A DNA stretch of 45,412 nt from Thermoflexus hugenholtzii JAD2 (GCA_945877855.1 CAMDWA010000016.1:1-45412), one strand, 5' to 3'. Positions 7,940-16,386 are shown, counted from the first letter of the stretch. Made by a program: numbers and translations. Notes: generated from the sequence alone by a model not told the origin.

Positions 7940-9328
7940 TTACGGCATTTTTACGCTACGCGCTGCTAGTGCATCAAGGTAAGATTTGTCTTCGACCCGC
8001 CGCAAAACAGGGTTAAACAATTGCCCAATACAAAACACAGTCGTAATGATGCCCATGATGACAATATAGCCTCCCACATCAAACACTCCACCGACATAAC
8101 CCGCCAGTGCTGTGCTAATGGGCCACGTAAATTGGGCAATAACGCGCCGCACCGCAAACACTCGGCCTTGTAATTCGGGTGGTGTTTGTGATTGCCAAAT
8201 TGATTGCGAATGGGCGTTCATGACTGGTCCTAATCCAGCCGTGATAAAACCCATTGCTACCGCCAGATAAAACCAAGGCGATAGACCTAACACGATGGTT
8301 GCTAGGCCAGTGCCTAAAATTGCCAACACGACCCCATAGATTTTGTTGGTTTTTAGCCCGCCCCATGCGCTGATGATGACCCCACCGACCACGCCGCCAA
8401 CACTGCTTATAGTTGCCATTAGTGCGGTGGCGGTTTCAAAAGTAAATCCGTTTCGCGTCCAATCGGCTGCCAAGTTAAATTTGAGTAGCAGCGGGGTTAG
8501 CACAAATATCGGTGAGCTGGCGAAATTAGTGACTGTAAACGTTGCTAATAACCATAATAATGGGCGGCGCTGCCAAATATAGAGTGCCCCTTCTTTGATA
8601 TCAGCCCACAAACTTGATTTAGAAACCCCAGGGTTTTGCGCGTAAGCAGGTTGCCGTTGGGGCGAAGGCACATGCAAAAAATAAGGCACGACTGCCGCCA
8701 CCAAAAATGTGACGACATCAAGCCCCATCGCAAATACAGTGCCGTTTGGCAAGCCAGCCAACCAATTGCCCACAGCCCCACCGATTAGCCCTTGACGCGC
8801 CAAGATAGGTAATGACACGATGAGCGCAGCCACCCCGGGCGCGAGAATGCCCGACAGCGATTGGGTGGTTTGCATCATGCCATTGGCCCGAGCCAATTGG
8901 GCCTTGGGCACAATCATCGAATAGGAGGTATCGAAGGCCGAATGGTGAAAAGTGTGAATTAGCCCGTGCAAAAACACGGTAATCGCCATTGTCCATACTT
9001 GAAAAGTTTCGGTGTAGATAAGGACTAATTCGATCAATGCCAAAAATCCATGTAAGGCATCGGACATCATCATGGTGCGTTTGCGGTCGTGGCGGTCGGC
9101 CCATGCCCCGGCAATGGGCGCGGCAAACACCGATGGAATGGCGATGGCTAACGACATAATGGCAATGGCGCTGGCAAGTTCGGGGCGTTGTTCGGGCGCG
9201 GGGAATAGCACGGTTGCCAGCCAAATATTGAGCGCAAATACGGTTAATTGGGTGCCAAACGCCGAAAAAGATTGCGTAAGCCACAAGATGATGAAGGTGC
9301 GAAACCCGTTTGGCGGTGAAGTATTCAT
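7940..9328 (-). CDS. MFS transporter
   Basis: A 462-residue polytopic membrane protein with about 12 hydrophobic segments. The loop between segments 2 and 3 reads AGAWADRHDRKRTMMMSD, the major-facilitator motif A (G-x-x-x-D-R-x-x-R-R/K). The overall pattern (FRTFIILWLTQSFSAFGTQL at the start; PPELQGRVFAVRRVIAQ in the second half) matches the enterobactin-exporter/macrolide-efflux-like group of MFS proteins, which expel small molecules using the proton gradient. The substrate is unknown. It is transcribed alone, diverging from the secreted repeat protein at 9527. Confidence 0.87.
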   Translation of the reverse strand: MNTSPPNGFRTFIILWLTQSFSAFGTQLTVFALNIWLATVLFPAPEQRPELASAIAIMSLAIAIPSVFAAPIAGAWADRHDRKRTMMMSDALHGFLALIELVLIYTETFQVWTMAITVFLHGLIHTFHHSAFDTSYSMIVPKAQLARANGMMQTTQSLSGILAPGVAALIVSLPILARQGLIGGAVGNWLAGLPNGTVFAMGLDVVTFLVAAVVPYFLHVPSPQRQPAYAQNPGVSKSSLWADIKEGALYIWQRRPLLWLLATFTVTNFASSPIFVLTPLLLKFNLAADWTRNGFTFETATALMATISSVGGVVGGVIISAWGGLKTNKIYGVVLAILGTGLATIVLGLSPWFYLAVAMGFITAGLGPVMNAHSQSIWQSQTPPELQGRVFAVRRVIAQFTWPISTALAGYVGGVFDVGGYIVIMGIITTVFCIGQLFNPVLRRVEDKSYLDALAARSVKMP

Positions 9329-9407
9329 ATAAAGCCGATTTTTGAGGTAAGCATATTATCATTCGGCTTCACAAATTTTTTACAAGCAGGTGGTTTTTGC
9401 GCTTATT

Positions 9408-9428
9408 TTCTCCATTAGTTCTCCATAA
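9408..9428 (+). promoter_or_regulatory. OmpR/PhoB-type direct repeat (TTCTCCATWA x2, 11-bp step)
   Basis: TTCTCCATTA at 9408-9417 and TTCTCCATAA at 9419-9428 are spaced exactly 11 bp start to start. TATTCT at 9437-9442 follows 9 bases later as a candidate -10. The same arrangement occurs at 10978-10998. OmpR-family regulators bind such 11-bp-spaced direct repeats, often replacing the -35 box. An OmpR-type regulator is encoded at 12011. Confidence 0.6.
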
Positions 9429-9526
9429 CTTTGCCCTATTCTAAAAACACAACCAGTGAAGCAGTGACGACAAACAAAACAAAACAGAAATCGCCGCTGC
9501 ACATAAAAAGAAAGGAAAAAGTTAAA

Positions 9527-10822
9527 ATGAACAGCAAAATTAAAATCGGTGGACTCGCAGTCATTAGCGCTGCACTTGCAGGTGTGTTGGCCTTTGGCTC
9601 GGGCGTAAATGCCCAAACCCCAAGCCCAACCGCCACCCCCAGCACCACACGCCCAGCCCAAGGGCAGCAACGCCCCGGCGGTCGCGGTGGCCCGGGTGGC
9701 ATGATGATCGGCAATCGCGCCAACTCACCCCATACCATTGCCGCCAAGTCGCTTGGCATTATCGAAGAGGCCTTGCGCACAGAATTACAAGCAGGCAAAA
9801 GTATTGCCGACGTAGCCGCCAGCAAAGGGGTCGCGCTCGACACCATCGCAACAGCCATTCTCGATGCCCAAAAGGCCGACTTAGCCAAGGCCGTGACCGA
9901 TGGCAAATTGACCCAAGCTCAAGCTGATCAGAAGTTGGCCGATGCGCCAACCCGTATTAACGACATGTTGAATGGTAAAGGCTTGCAAGGTGGCCCCGGC
10001 GGGCCGGGTGGCCCACGTGGTGGTCATTTTGGTGACCCCGCCAATGCCCCACACGTCATTGCCGCCAAATTGTTGGGTTTAGATGAAGCCGCCTTGCGCA
10101 CCGAATTGCAAGCTGGCAAAACCATCGCCGACCTCGCAACCAGCAAAGGCGTAGCCCTGACGACCATCTCAAGTGCCATTCTCGATGCCCAAAAGGCCGA
10201 CTTAGCCAAAGCCGTGACCGATGGCAAGTTGACCCAGGCCCAGGCTGATCAAATGTTAGCCGATGCGCCAACTCGCATTAACGACATGTTGACAGGCAAA
10301 GCCCCTGCTGGCCGCCCACAAGGTGGCCCGGGTGGGCAACAAGGCGGGCGTGGCAAACAGGCAGGCAACGGCCCAGCAATGGGGCGACAAGCCGGTGAGC
10401 AAGGGCAGCAACACGGCGGCCCACGTGGTGGGCCACAAGGTGGCGCACAAATTGGCAATCCCGCGAATGCCCCACATGCCATCGCCGCCAAATTACTTGG
10501 TTTAGATGAAGCCGCTTTGCGCACTGAATTACAAGCCGGCAAGACCATCTCAGATGTGGCTGCCAGCAAAGGGGTCGCGCTTGATACCATCGCAACAGCC
10601 ATTCTCGATGCCCAAAAGGCCGACGTTGCCAAGGCCGTGACCGATGGCAAATTGACCCAAGCTCAAGCCGACAAGATTTTGGCCGATGCCCCAGCTCGCA
10701 TTAACACAATGTTGACCACCGCCCATGCCCAGCGCGGCCCGGGTGGCCCACGTGGCAATGGCACACAAATGCCCAAGCCAAGCGGAACCCCAGCACCACG
10801 CACTGGCGGCAGCAACGGCTAA
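9527..10822 (+). CDS. Secreted protein with three helical repeat modules and Gly-rich linkers
   Basis: The start was set at the ATG at 9527, preceded by AAAGGAAA at a good distance. The product is 431 residues with a signal peptide (MNSKIKIGGLAVISAALAGV...VNAQ, about 1-30), a Pro/Thr-rich spacer and a Gly/Pro/Arg/Gln-rich segment. Three near-identical modules of about 75 residues follow. Each reads IAAKLLGLDEAALRTELQAG, then KTIADVAASKGVALDTIATA, then ILDAQKADLAKAVTDGKLTQ, ending AQADQxLADAPTRIN, with Gly-rich linkers between. Such modules are common in secreted proteins of Actinobacteria and Chloroflexota; their role is unknown. The modules are almost identical at DNA level, indicating recent duplication. 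It shares its upstream regulatory repeat with the dioxygenase at 11033. Confidence 0.82.
   Translation: MNSKIKIGGLAVISAALAGVLAFGSGVNAQTPSPTATPSTTRPAQGQQRPGGRGGPGGMMIGNRANSPHTIAAKSLGIIEEALRTELQAGKSIADVAASKGVALDTIATAILDAQKADLAKAVTDGKLTQAQADQKLADAPTRINDMLNGKGLQGGPGGPGGPRGGHFGDPANAPHVIAAKLLGLDEAALRTELQAGKTIADLATSKGVALTTISSAILDAQKADLAKAVTDGKLTQAQADQMLADAPTRINDMLTGKAPAGRPQGGPGGQQGGRGKQAGNGPAMGRQAGEQGQQHGGPRGGPQGGAQIGNPANAPHAIAAKLLGLDEAALRTELQAGKTISDVAASKGVALDTIATAILDAQKADVAKAVTDGKLTQAQADKILADAPARINTMLTTAHAQRGPGGPRGNGTQMPKPSGTPAPRTGGSNG
9724..10715 (+). repeat. Three tandem coding repeats (about 250 bp each)
   Basis: Repeat units lie at about 9724-9978, 10042-10296 and 10462-10716. Within them long stretches are nearly identical, for example GATGCCCAAAAGGCCGAC at about 9861, 10185 and 10608. 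Gly-rich linkers of different length separate them. The similarity at silent positions points to recent duplication or gene conversion. Confidence 0.8.
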
Positions 10823-10847
10823 ACGACTAAGCTAATATCGCGCTGAT

Positions 10848-10864
10848 GAGGTGAGTTTCACCTC
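10848..10864. other. Small hairpin after the repeat-protein gene
   Basis: GAGGTGA and TCACCTC form a 7-bp stem with a 3-base loop, 26 bases after the stop codon. A stronger terminator-like hairpin follows at 10896. Confidence 0.35.
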
Positions 10865-10895
10865 GAAGATCAGATCACTCCATTTGGTTTAATAG

Positions 10896-10949
10896 TTGCC
10901 CGTGAATAGGTTCAATATGATGAACTCATTCACGGGCAATTTGTTTTTA
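10896..10949 (+). terminator. Rho-independent terminator of the repeat-protein gene
   Basis: TTGCCCGTGAAT (10896-10907) pairs with ATTCACGGGCAA (10928-10939), with an inner GGTTCA/TGAACT pairing, and is followed by TTTGTTTTTA. The position fits a terminator for the plus-strand gene ending at 10822. Confidence 0.75.
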
Positions 10950-10977
10950 TACTCTTTGGACTATAGCAGCAACCGTT

Positions 10978-10998
10978 ATCTCCATTATTTCTCCATAA
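10978..10998 (+). promoter_or_regulatory. OmpR/PhoB-type direct repeat upstream of the dioxygenase
   Basis: ATCTCCATTA at 10978-10987 and TTCTCCATAA at 10989-10998 are spaced 11 bp and match the element at 9408 almost base for base. TAACCT at 11007-11012 stands at the same distance as the candidate -10 of the first copy. The start codon of the dioxygenase follows at 11033. Confidence 0.6.
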
Positions 10999-11032
10999 CT
11001 TATTTGTAACCTATTTCTATTCACTTTTAATC

Positions 11033-11989
11033 ATGAATAATCATTCCACAACACCTCAACCTGAAATAGACAACGACGATGAACCTGTTGGGCGCGTGCT
11101 CTCACGCCGCGAAGTTTTAGCCCTGTTTGGCATAACGGGCGCAATGTTTTTGGGTGGCTATGCCTTAAATCGCACACAACCCAGCTTGGTCGAAGCCGAA
11201 ACAAAAATAGATCCCGATAAACTGACTTTTCTTCCTTCAGTATTATCAAACCGAACAGCTACAGTTGGCCCTATGGCTACCGCCATTGCCACAGCTAGCC
11301 CTACGCCATTGTCAACGGCAACATTAGCTCCTAGTTTTACCCCCACCAGTATTTTTACAGCGACGGCTACCCCAGTGGCAGGGGCTGCTGCTTGTGTTGT
11401 GTCACCAGCGTTAACCGAAGGCCCCTTTTTTGTCGATGAAAAACTTAATCGCTCAGATATTCGCGCTAACACATCAAATTCGGCTTTGCGCCCGGGTGTC
11501 TTGTTCAATTTAGGGATTCGCGTGTCGCGCATCAGCAATAGCAATTGTGCTATTTTGCAGGGTGCACAAGTCGATATTTGGCATGCCGATGGTGCAGGCG
11601 AATATTCGGATGTGAATGGCTTGGGGATGAATACGATTGGGCAAAATTGGCTACGTGGCTATCAAGTGACCAACAGCAACGGTATTGTCAATTTTGTCAG
11701 TATTTACCCTGGTTGGTATATTAGCCGTGCCACTCATATTCATTTTAAAATTCGTGTGACGCTCAACAATAAAAATTATGAATTTACCTCGCAAATGTTT
11801 TGCGATGACAGCCTAAATGATGCTGTGTATGCCGCCAACGCGGCTATCTATAACCACAGCGGCACCCGCGTGCGCAATACTAATGACAGTATCTATAATC
11901 AAGGGGGCGCTAATCGCCTCATGCTTAACCCAATTGCATCAAATGGTGGTTATAGCGCTTTTATTGATGTAGGTATGCAGATTACCTAA
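11033..11989 (+). CDS. Exported intradiol ring-cleavage dioxygenase-like protein
   Basis: A 318-residue protein. Residues 25-43 (SRREVLALFGITGAMFLGG) look like a twin-arginine or membrane-anchor signal, followed by a Thr/Ala/Pro-rich spacer (about 75-117). The catalytic domain starts at CVVSPALTEGPFF (121-133), the classic T-x-GP-F/Y-F of protocatechuate/catechol dioxygenases. All four Fe(III) ligands can be placed: Y191 (WHADGAGEYSD), Y229 (YPGWY), H235 and H237 (THIHFK). The family splits aromatic catechols between the hydroxyls using O2. Exported members occur in many soil bacteria with unclear substrates; quinones or lignin-derived catechols are possible. It sits between its probable regulator's box and the two-component genes. 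Confidence 0.83.
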   Translation: MNNHSTTPQPEIDNDDEPVGRVLSRREVLALFGITGAMFLGGYALNRTQPSLVEAETKIDPDKLTFLPSVLSNRTATVGPMATAIATASPTPLSTATLAPSFTPTSIFTATATPVAGAAACVVSPALTEGPFFVDEKLNRSDIRANTSNSALRPGVLFNLGIRVSRISNSNCAILQGAQVDIWHADGAGEYSDVNGLGMNTIGQNWLRGYQVTNSNGIVNFVSIYPGWYISRATHIHFKIRVTLNNKNYEFTSQMFCDDSLNDAVYAANAAIYNHSGTRVRNTNDSIYNQGGANRLMLNPIASNGGYSAFIDVGMQIT

Positions 11990-12010
11990 TCACAGATTTG
12001 TTTCAAAATC

Positions 12011-12703
12011 ATGTCACAACGCATCCTAATCGCCGATGATGACGCACAAATTGTGCGTTTGGTCAAGTCATACCTCGAAAAAGACGACTTTGCCGTGCTT
12101 ACAGCCTTTGATGGCGAACAAGCCCTGCATATGTTGCGGGCCGAGCGCCCCGATTTGGCGGTGCTCGATGTGATGATGCCCAAGCGTGATGGTTTTGCGC
12201 TGGTGAAATTGGTGCGCAGTGACCCTCAACTCGCCTCAATACCCATTCTTATGTTAACCGCACGGGTCGAAGATAACGACAAATTGCAAGGGTTAAATAT
12301 GGGGGCCGATGACTATTTGACCAAACCCTTTAACCCGCGTGAGGTAGTGGCGCGGGTTAAGGCCATTTTGCGGCGGGCCAATGGGCAAGTGCGCCCGTCA
12401 TCGTTATTGCAAGTGCGCGGGCTTAGCCTCGATGTCGAGCAACGCAGTATTGCGCTTAATGGGCAACCGCTGGAGCTAACGCCCACTGAATATGATTTGT
12501 TGCGCACCTTGATGCAAAACACCAACCACGCCTTTACACGGGGTGAATTGATCGAAAAAGCCCTCGGCTTCGGCTACGATGGTTTTGACCGTACGATCGA
12601 TTCACACATTAAAAACCTGCGCCGAAAAATTGAGCCAGACCCCGCCAAACCCATTTATATTGAAACGGTATTTGGGGTGGGCTATAAATTGAGCCGCACA
12701 TGA
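12011..12703 (+). CDS. OmpR/PhoB-family response regulator
   Basis: A 230-residue protein. The receiver domain (1-120) has the acidic pocket D9/D10, the phospho-acceptor D53 (LAVLDVMMP), T83 and K105 (YLTKPF). The C-terminal winged helix has LTPTEYDLLRTLMQN, RTIDSHIKNLRRKIEPD and ETVFGVGYKLS, all typical of the family. It ends overlapping the kinase gene by 4 bases (ATGA), so the pair is co-translated. Two 11-bp-spaced direct repeats upstream of the two preceding genes are the kind of site this family binds. The initial signal is unknown. Confidence 0.93.
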   Translation: MSQRILIADDDAQIVRLVKSYLEKDDFAVLTAFDGEQALHMLRAERPDLAVLDVMMPKRDGFALVKLVRSDPQLASIPILMLTARVEDNDKLQGLNMGADDYLTKPFNPREVVARVKAILRRANGQVRPSSLLQVRGLSLDVEQRSIALNGQPLELTPTEYDLLRTLMQNTNHAFTRGELIEKALGFGYDGFDRTIDSHIKNLRRKIEPDPAKPIYIETVFGVGYKLSRT

Positions 12704-14115
12704 ATCGTCTTTGGTTGCGCCTTGTTTTGGCTTTAGTCGCCATCACCCTGCTTAGTGTGGGCGGGGTGGCAATGCTTGCCGGGGTTACGGCATCGACCCA
12801 ACTCAATGTTTTTATCGAACGGCAACGCGCCATCTCGCAACAAGGCATCATCGATGAATTGGCGGCATTTTATGCCGATACAGGTGGCTGGAATGGGGTC
12901 GGCGAAGAGGTGTTTGCCTTATTCCAAACCCCATTTACAAACCGCCGCCCGCCCAACCAAGGTCAACGCCCAAATGGCCCACCGCCTAATCAGCGTGAGC
13001 GGGTTAGCTATGCCATTGCGAATGCCGCTGGCAAGGTGGTCTATGACGAAGCACGGGCACGACTTGGCAGCACGCTGTCAGAGGCCGAATTAAGCCGCAC
13101 CTTGCCAATTAGCGCCAACCAACAAATTGTGGGCTATCTTATTACTGCTTTGCCTGAACAATCGTTGCAGCTCGATGCCCAATTGTTTTTTATTAATCAA
13201 TTACAACGTAATCTCATCACTGCGGCGGTGGTGGTTAGCCTCATTGCTACTTTGTTGGGGGTGCTCATTAGCCGTGCGCTCACCCAACCTTTAGCCCAAT
13301 TGGCCCGCACGGCCCGCGCTTTTTCGGGCCGTAATCTTGAGGTGCGAGCCAAACCCGATGGCACCGATGAAATTGCCGAGGTTGCCCATGCCTTTAACGA
13401 CATGGCCGATTCGTTACAACAAGCCGAGATCAATCGTCGCAACCTCACCGCCGATATCGCTCACGAACTTCGCACCCCGCTTAGCGTCATTCAAGGCAAT
13501 TTGCGGGCCATGCTCGATGGTGTATATCCGCTCGAACCTGCTGAGATCGCCACCATTTACGACGAAACCCGTTTGCTCAGCCGCTTAGTAGATGATTTGC
13601 GCGAGTTGGCTTTGGCCGAAGCTGGGCAATTGGCGCTCAAAACCCAATCGGCAGATCCGGCTATTTTGGCGCAAAACGCCATCGACCAATTTACCCCCAT
13701 TGCCGAAAACCGTCAAATTGCGCTGAGCCTCAGTCTACAAAAACCGTTGCCGATGGTGACTTGCGATATCGATCGCGCCGCGCAAGTGTTGCGCAACCTG
13801 ATCGGCAACGCCTTGCGCCATACCCCAAATGGTGGGCAAATTCATTTATCGGCGGCGGTGGATGGCGCATTTGTGTGCCTGCGTGTGCGTGATACTGGTG
13901 AGGGCATCGCCCACGACGACTTGCTGCATGTGTTCGAGCGCTTTTATCGTGGCGATAAATCACGCAATCGCGGCAGTGGCGGCACTGGGCTGGGACTCGC
14001 TATCGTTAAATCGTTGGTCGAGGCGATGGGTGGGCGTATTGGGGTTGAAAGTGTTTTTGGCAAAGGCAGCACTTTTTGGTTTACCTTGCCATTGGCACCT
14101 AACATAACCAAATAA
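12700..14115 (+). CDS. Sensor histidine kinase (HAMP, HisKA, HATPase)
   Basis: A 471-residue membrane kinase. Membrane segment 1 is at about 5-28 and segment 2 at about 170-190, enclosing an extracytoplasmic domain of about 140 residues with a Pro/Asn/Arg-rich loop (NRRPPNQGQRPNGPPPNQRE). A HAMP linker follows (SRALTQPLAQLARTARAFSG), then the H-box DIAHELRTPL with His255, the N-box NLIGNALRHTPNGG, G1 DTGEGI and G2 GTGLGLAIV. It phosphorylates the regulator encoded just upstream. The sensor domain is not recognised as PAS or Cache. Confidence 0.92.
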   Translation: MNRLWLRLVLALVAITLLSVGGVAMLAGVTASTQLNVFIERQRAISQQGIIDELAAFYADTGGWNGVGEEVFALFQTPFTNRRPPNQGQRPNGPPPNQRERVSYAIANAAGKVVYDEARARLGSTLSEAELSRTLPISANQQIVGYLITALPEQSLQLDAQLFFINQLQRNLITAAVVVSLIATLLGVLISRALTQPLAQLARTARAFSGRNLEVRAKPDGTDEIAEVAHAFNDMADSLQQAEINRRNLTADIAHELRTPLSVIQGNLRAMLDGVYPLEPAEIATIYDETRLLSRLVDDLRELALAEAGQLALKTQSADPAILAQNAIDQFTPIAENRQIALSLSLQKPLPMVTCDIDRAAQVLRNLIGNALRHTPNGGQIHLSAAVDGAFVCLRVRDTGEGIAHDDLLHVFERFYRGDKSRNRGSGGTGLGLAIVKSLVEAMGGRIGVESVFGKGSTFWFTLPLAPNITK

Positions 14116-14120
14116 AATAC

Positions 14121-14246
14121 CGAGATGTAATGTTGAAATCACTATATGACCTTTGGAGGGATGGGTGAAGCCCATCCCTCCAAAGGTCATATAGTGATTT
14201 TGACGAAAATTTACTTGACTTACCCTACTTTATTGAGAGGATATCC
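14121..14246. repeat. Class A hairpin element, copy 1
   Basis: A perfect 30-bp stem (14136-14165 with 14171-14200) starts AAATCACTATATGACCTTTG and has a 5-base loop TGAAG. The flanks match other copies: GAGATGTAATG on the left and GACGAAAATTTACTT on the right. The right end TTTATTGAGAGGATATCC (14229-14246) matches, inverted, the left end of copy 7. It lies between convergent genes. Confidence 0.85.
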
Positions 14247-14255
14247 GTAAGCATA

Positions 14256-14993
14256 CTATCGCCAATCTTGTGGGTAAGTGTGCGTAAATTCATTGATGAG
14301 CGGGCCACCGAATTGAATTTCGGGCTGATCATAGGGTGTTTGCCATTTACGCGGGTTGTCAAGGTCACGCTGAAAGCCACGTCCAAACGCACCCGTCAAC
14401 GATAACGCATCCCAGTCTGTATCGATTAACACAATTGGGTTATAGGCCCGCGCATGGCTGCGGTCACGAATTTCTAAATGCAGATGCGGACGCGAGGTGC
14501 AAGTGAGGTCAGGGTCGCCGGTTTTGGCAATCACATCGCCTTTGCGAATGGGCTGGCCGGGCCGCAAATTGGGCGTTTCGAGCAAATGCCCATAAAACGA
14601 AATATAACCATTCGGGTGCAAAATCGACAAATTATGCGGCAGCGAACCGTGATATAACGCATCGACCAGCGCGACTGTGCCATCACCAATTGCTACCACC
14701 GGTGTGCCACATTTGGCCGATAAATCGATGCCAAAATGAATGCCTTGCCCCGCTCCATACCAATCTACCCGCCGGTAATAAGCACCTACTGTGTTGCCAT
14801 AGGATTGCCCCATTAGCCAGGTGTTGGGGCCGGGCGGTGTGGCAAAAGGCAATCCGAAAACCGCTTTTTGCCCTTGTTCTGGCTCGGCATAGACTGTTTG
14901 GCTTGCTTCTGGCCCGGCATTGGCAGTGCTGCCAAATAAGGTGGCGGCAATAGCGAGGGCAGCGAGGGTTTGTTTTAGAAGTCGGGTTTGCAT
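14256..14993 (-). CDS. Secreted M23-family metallopeptidase
   Basis: A 245-residue protein with a signal peptide (about 1-26, ending STANA) and a LytM/M23 domain. Zinc ligands are readable: H86 and D90 (GIHFGIDLS) and H172 in RPHLHLEI, with H170 as the likely catalytic His. The GTPVVAIGDGTVALVD and RKGDVIAKTGDPD segments are typical of the fold. M23 enzymes cut peptidoglycan cross-bridges or act as elastase-like endopeptidases. With no LysM or SH3 wall-binding domain, a soluble secreted enzyme is likely. It is the terminal gene of a minus-strand run and starts 18 bases after the upstream gene's stop. Confidence 0.88.
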   Translation of the reverse strand: MQTRLLKQTLAALAIAATLFGSTANAGPEASQTVYAEPEQGQKAVFGLPFATPPGPNTWLMGQSYGNTVGAYYRRVDWYGAGQGIHFGIDLSAKCGTPVVAIGDGTVALVDALYHGSLPHNLSILHPNGYISFYGHLLETPNLRPGQPIRKGDVIAKTGDPDLTCTSRPHLHLEIRDRSHARAYNPIVLIDTDWDALSLTGAFGRGFQRDLDNPRKWQTPYDQPEIQFGGPLINEFTHTYPQDWR

Positions 14994-15010
14994 GGCGGGT
15001 GAAATTATAG

Positions 15011-16330
15011 CTAGTCTTCGGCTTGTGCATTCATACTCTCACAGATTGCCTGATCCAATATGCTAATAGCGAGGTCGATCTCACTGCGAGTGACCGTAAG
15101 CGGTGGGGCAATGCGAAAAACGCCGCCAGCCGCGGCATGACGCACAATATTCATGCTCAGGCCTAATGCATAACAACGATCCATAATGCTGTAACCTAAA
15201 TCGGGGGCCGGGGTGCGTTTTTCGCGGTCAGACACAATCTCAATCCCCAGGAACAGCCCACGCCCGCGCACATCACCAATACATTCGTGCCGCATTTGCA
15301 ATTCACACAGCTTTTCTTTGAGATACAACCCCATGTTGCGGGCATTTTCAGTAATTCGGTCACGCTCAAACACCATCAACATCGCCAGCCCAACCTCGGC
15401 TGGCAATGGGTCAGACACGTGCGACGTAACATATAAAAAGCCGCGCTCATAGCATTTTTCTTCGATCTCGCGGCTGGTAATAGTGGCAGCCAAGGGCAAG
15501 CCACCGCCCAAGGTTTTTGACAAGGTTAAAAAATCGGGCACAATGCCATCACGCTCAAAGCCAAAATCAATGCCTAAGCGCCCCAAACCTGTTTGCGCCT
15601 CGTCAACAATCAAAAATAAACCACGCGCTTCGCACATTTGTTTTAGTTTTGCCAAAAAGCCGAGCGGCAAATCAACAATACCAGCCGTGCTGAGCAAAGG
15701 CTCTACGATGAGCGCAGCCGGTGCGCCCAAGGCTTGGCGGTCAGCCATCTCAAAGCCGACCTCAAGACAGGTCATATCGCAGCGGTCATGGCAATGGCGA
15801 ATGGGGCAACGATAACAATTCGGGGCGGGCAACATATTGGTGCCGGGCATCACTGGGCCATAGCCTTGCCGCGCAAATGAATAGGTGCTGGCACTCGCGC
15901 CAGCCGTTAGGCCATGCCACGAACCGGCAAACCCCAATACCTCAAAACCGCCTGTTGCCAGCTTTGCCATTCGAATGGCGGCCTCATTCGATTCAGCGCC
16001 AGTGTTGAGCAACAGGGCTTTATCTAACCCATTGGGCAATATGCCAGTAAGCCGTTGGGCGAGCATAATGACCGAGGGCGAGAGCATAGAACTGAGCAAG
16101 TGAATGACTTCGCGGCTGGCTTTTTCAATGGCCGCCACAATATCGGGGTGGTTATGCCCTAGCACAGCACACATTTGCCCCGATGTGAAATCTAGCACCG
16201 CCCGACCACTTGCCTCATAGACAAATGAGCCTTTGGCGCGGGTAATAATGGCGGGTGAGAAATGCGGGATGTAGCGAATCAATACATCATCGATGGCCTG
16301 ATGCAATTCATCGGTTGAAGGTGTAGTCAT
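15011..16330 (-). CDS. Class III aminotransferase, 2,2-dialkylglycine decarboxylase-like
   Basis: A 439-residue PLP enzyme. It aligns closely with the Burkholderia dialkylglycine decarboxylase, including FVYEASGRAVLDFTSGQM and LLLNTGAESNEAAIRMAKL. Catalytic residues fall at identical numbers: Q52, W138, K272 (Schiff-base Lys in LTLSKTLGGG), R406 (VFRIAPPL); D243 (DEAQTG) binds the pyridine nitrogen. Position 215 is Thr where the known enzyme has Ser. That enzyme decarboxylates 2-aminoisobutyrate-type amino acids and then transaminates pyruvate to alanine. A Cys-rich stretch at 172-188 (CYRCPIRHCHDRCDMTC) is extra to the Burkholderia sequence but known in other class III aminotransferases. Dialkylglycine activity is likely, not certain. 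Confidence 0.8.
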   Translation of the reverse strand: MTTPSTDELHQAIDDVLIRYIPHFSPAIITRAKGSFVYEASGRAVLDFTSGQMCAVLGHNHPDIVAAIEKASREVIHLLSSMLSPSVIMLAQRLTGILPNGLDKALLLNTGAESNEAAIRMAKLATGGFEVLGFAGSWHGLTAGASASTYSFARQGYGPVMPGTNMLPAPNCYRCPIRHCHDRCDMTCLEVGFEMADRQALGAPAALIVEPLLSTAGIVDLPLGFLAKLKQMCEARGLFLIVDEAQTGLGRLGIDFGFERDGIVPDFLTLSKTLGGGLPLAATITSREIEEKCYERGFLYVTSHVSDPLPAEVGLAMLMVFERDRITENARNMGLYLKEKLCELQMRHECIGDVRGRGLFLGIEIVSDREKRTPAPDLGYSIMDRCYALGLSMNIVRHAAAGGVFRIAPPLTVTRSEIDLAISILDQAICESMNAQAED

Positions 16331-16386
16331 AGAGCGATTTTAAGGGTAATAGAAGACCATGTCAAATGAGTATCATTTGGCGTAAA

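Noticed and set aside
8718-9362. A 214-codon open frame on the minus strand in another frame of the MFS gene.
   Set aside because: Its His/Arg-rich sequence has no domain, while the overlapping frame encodes a full transporter with motif A.
9724-10715. Long regular DNA repeats could suggest a non-coding array.
   Set aside because: They lie in one open frame with a signal peptide and ribosome-binding site and encode a coherent repeat protein; the open frames on the opposite strand are by-products of the biased codons.
14131-14204. Class A copy 1 as a simple bidirectional terminator.
   Set aside because: It may terminate here, but the same element occurs between tandem and divergent genes with conserved flanks, so the terminator label alone is insufficient.
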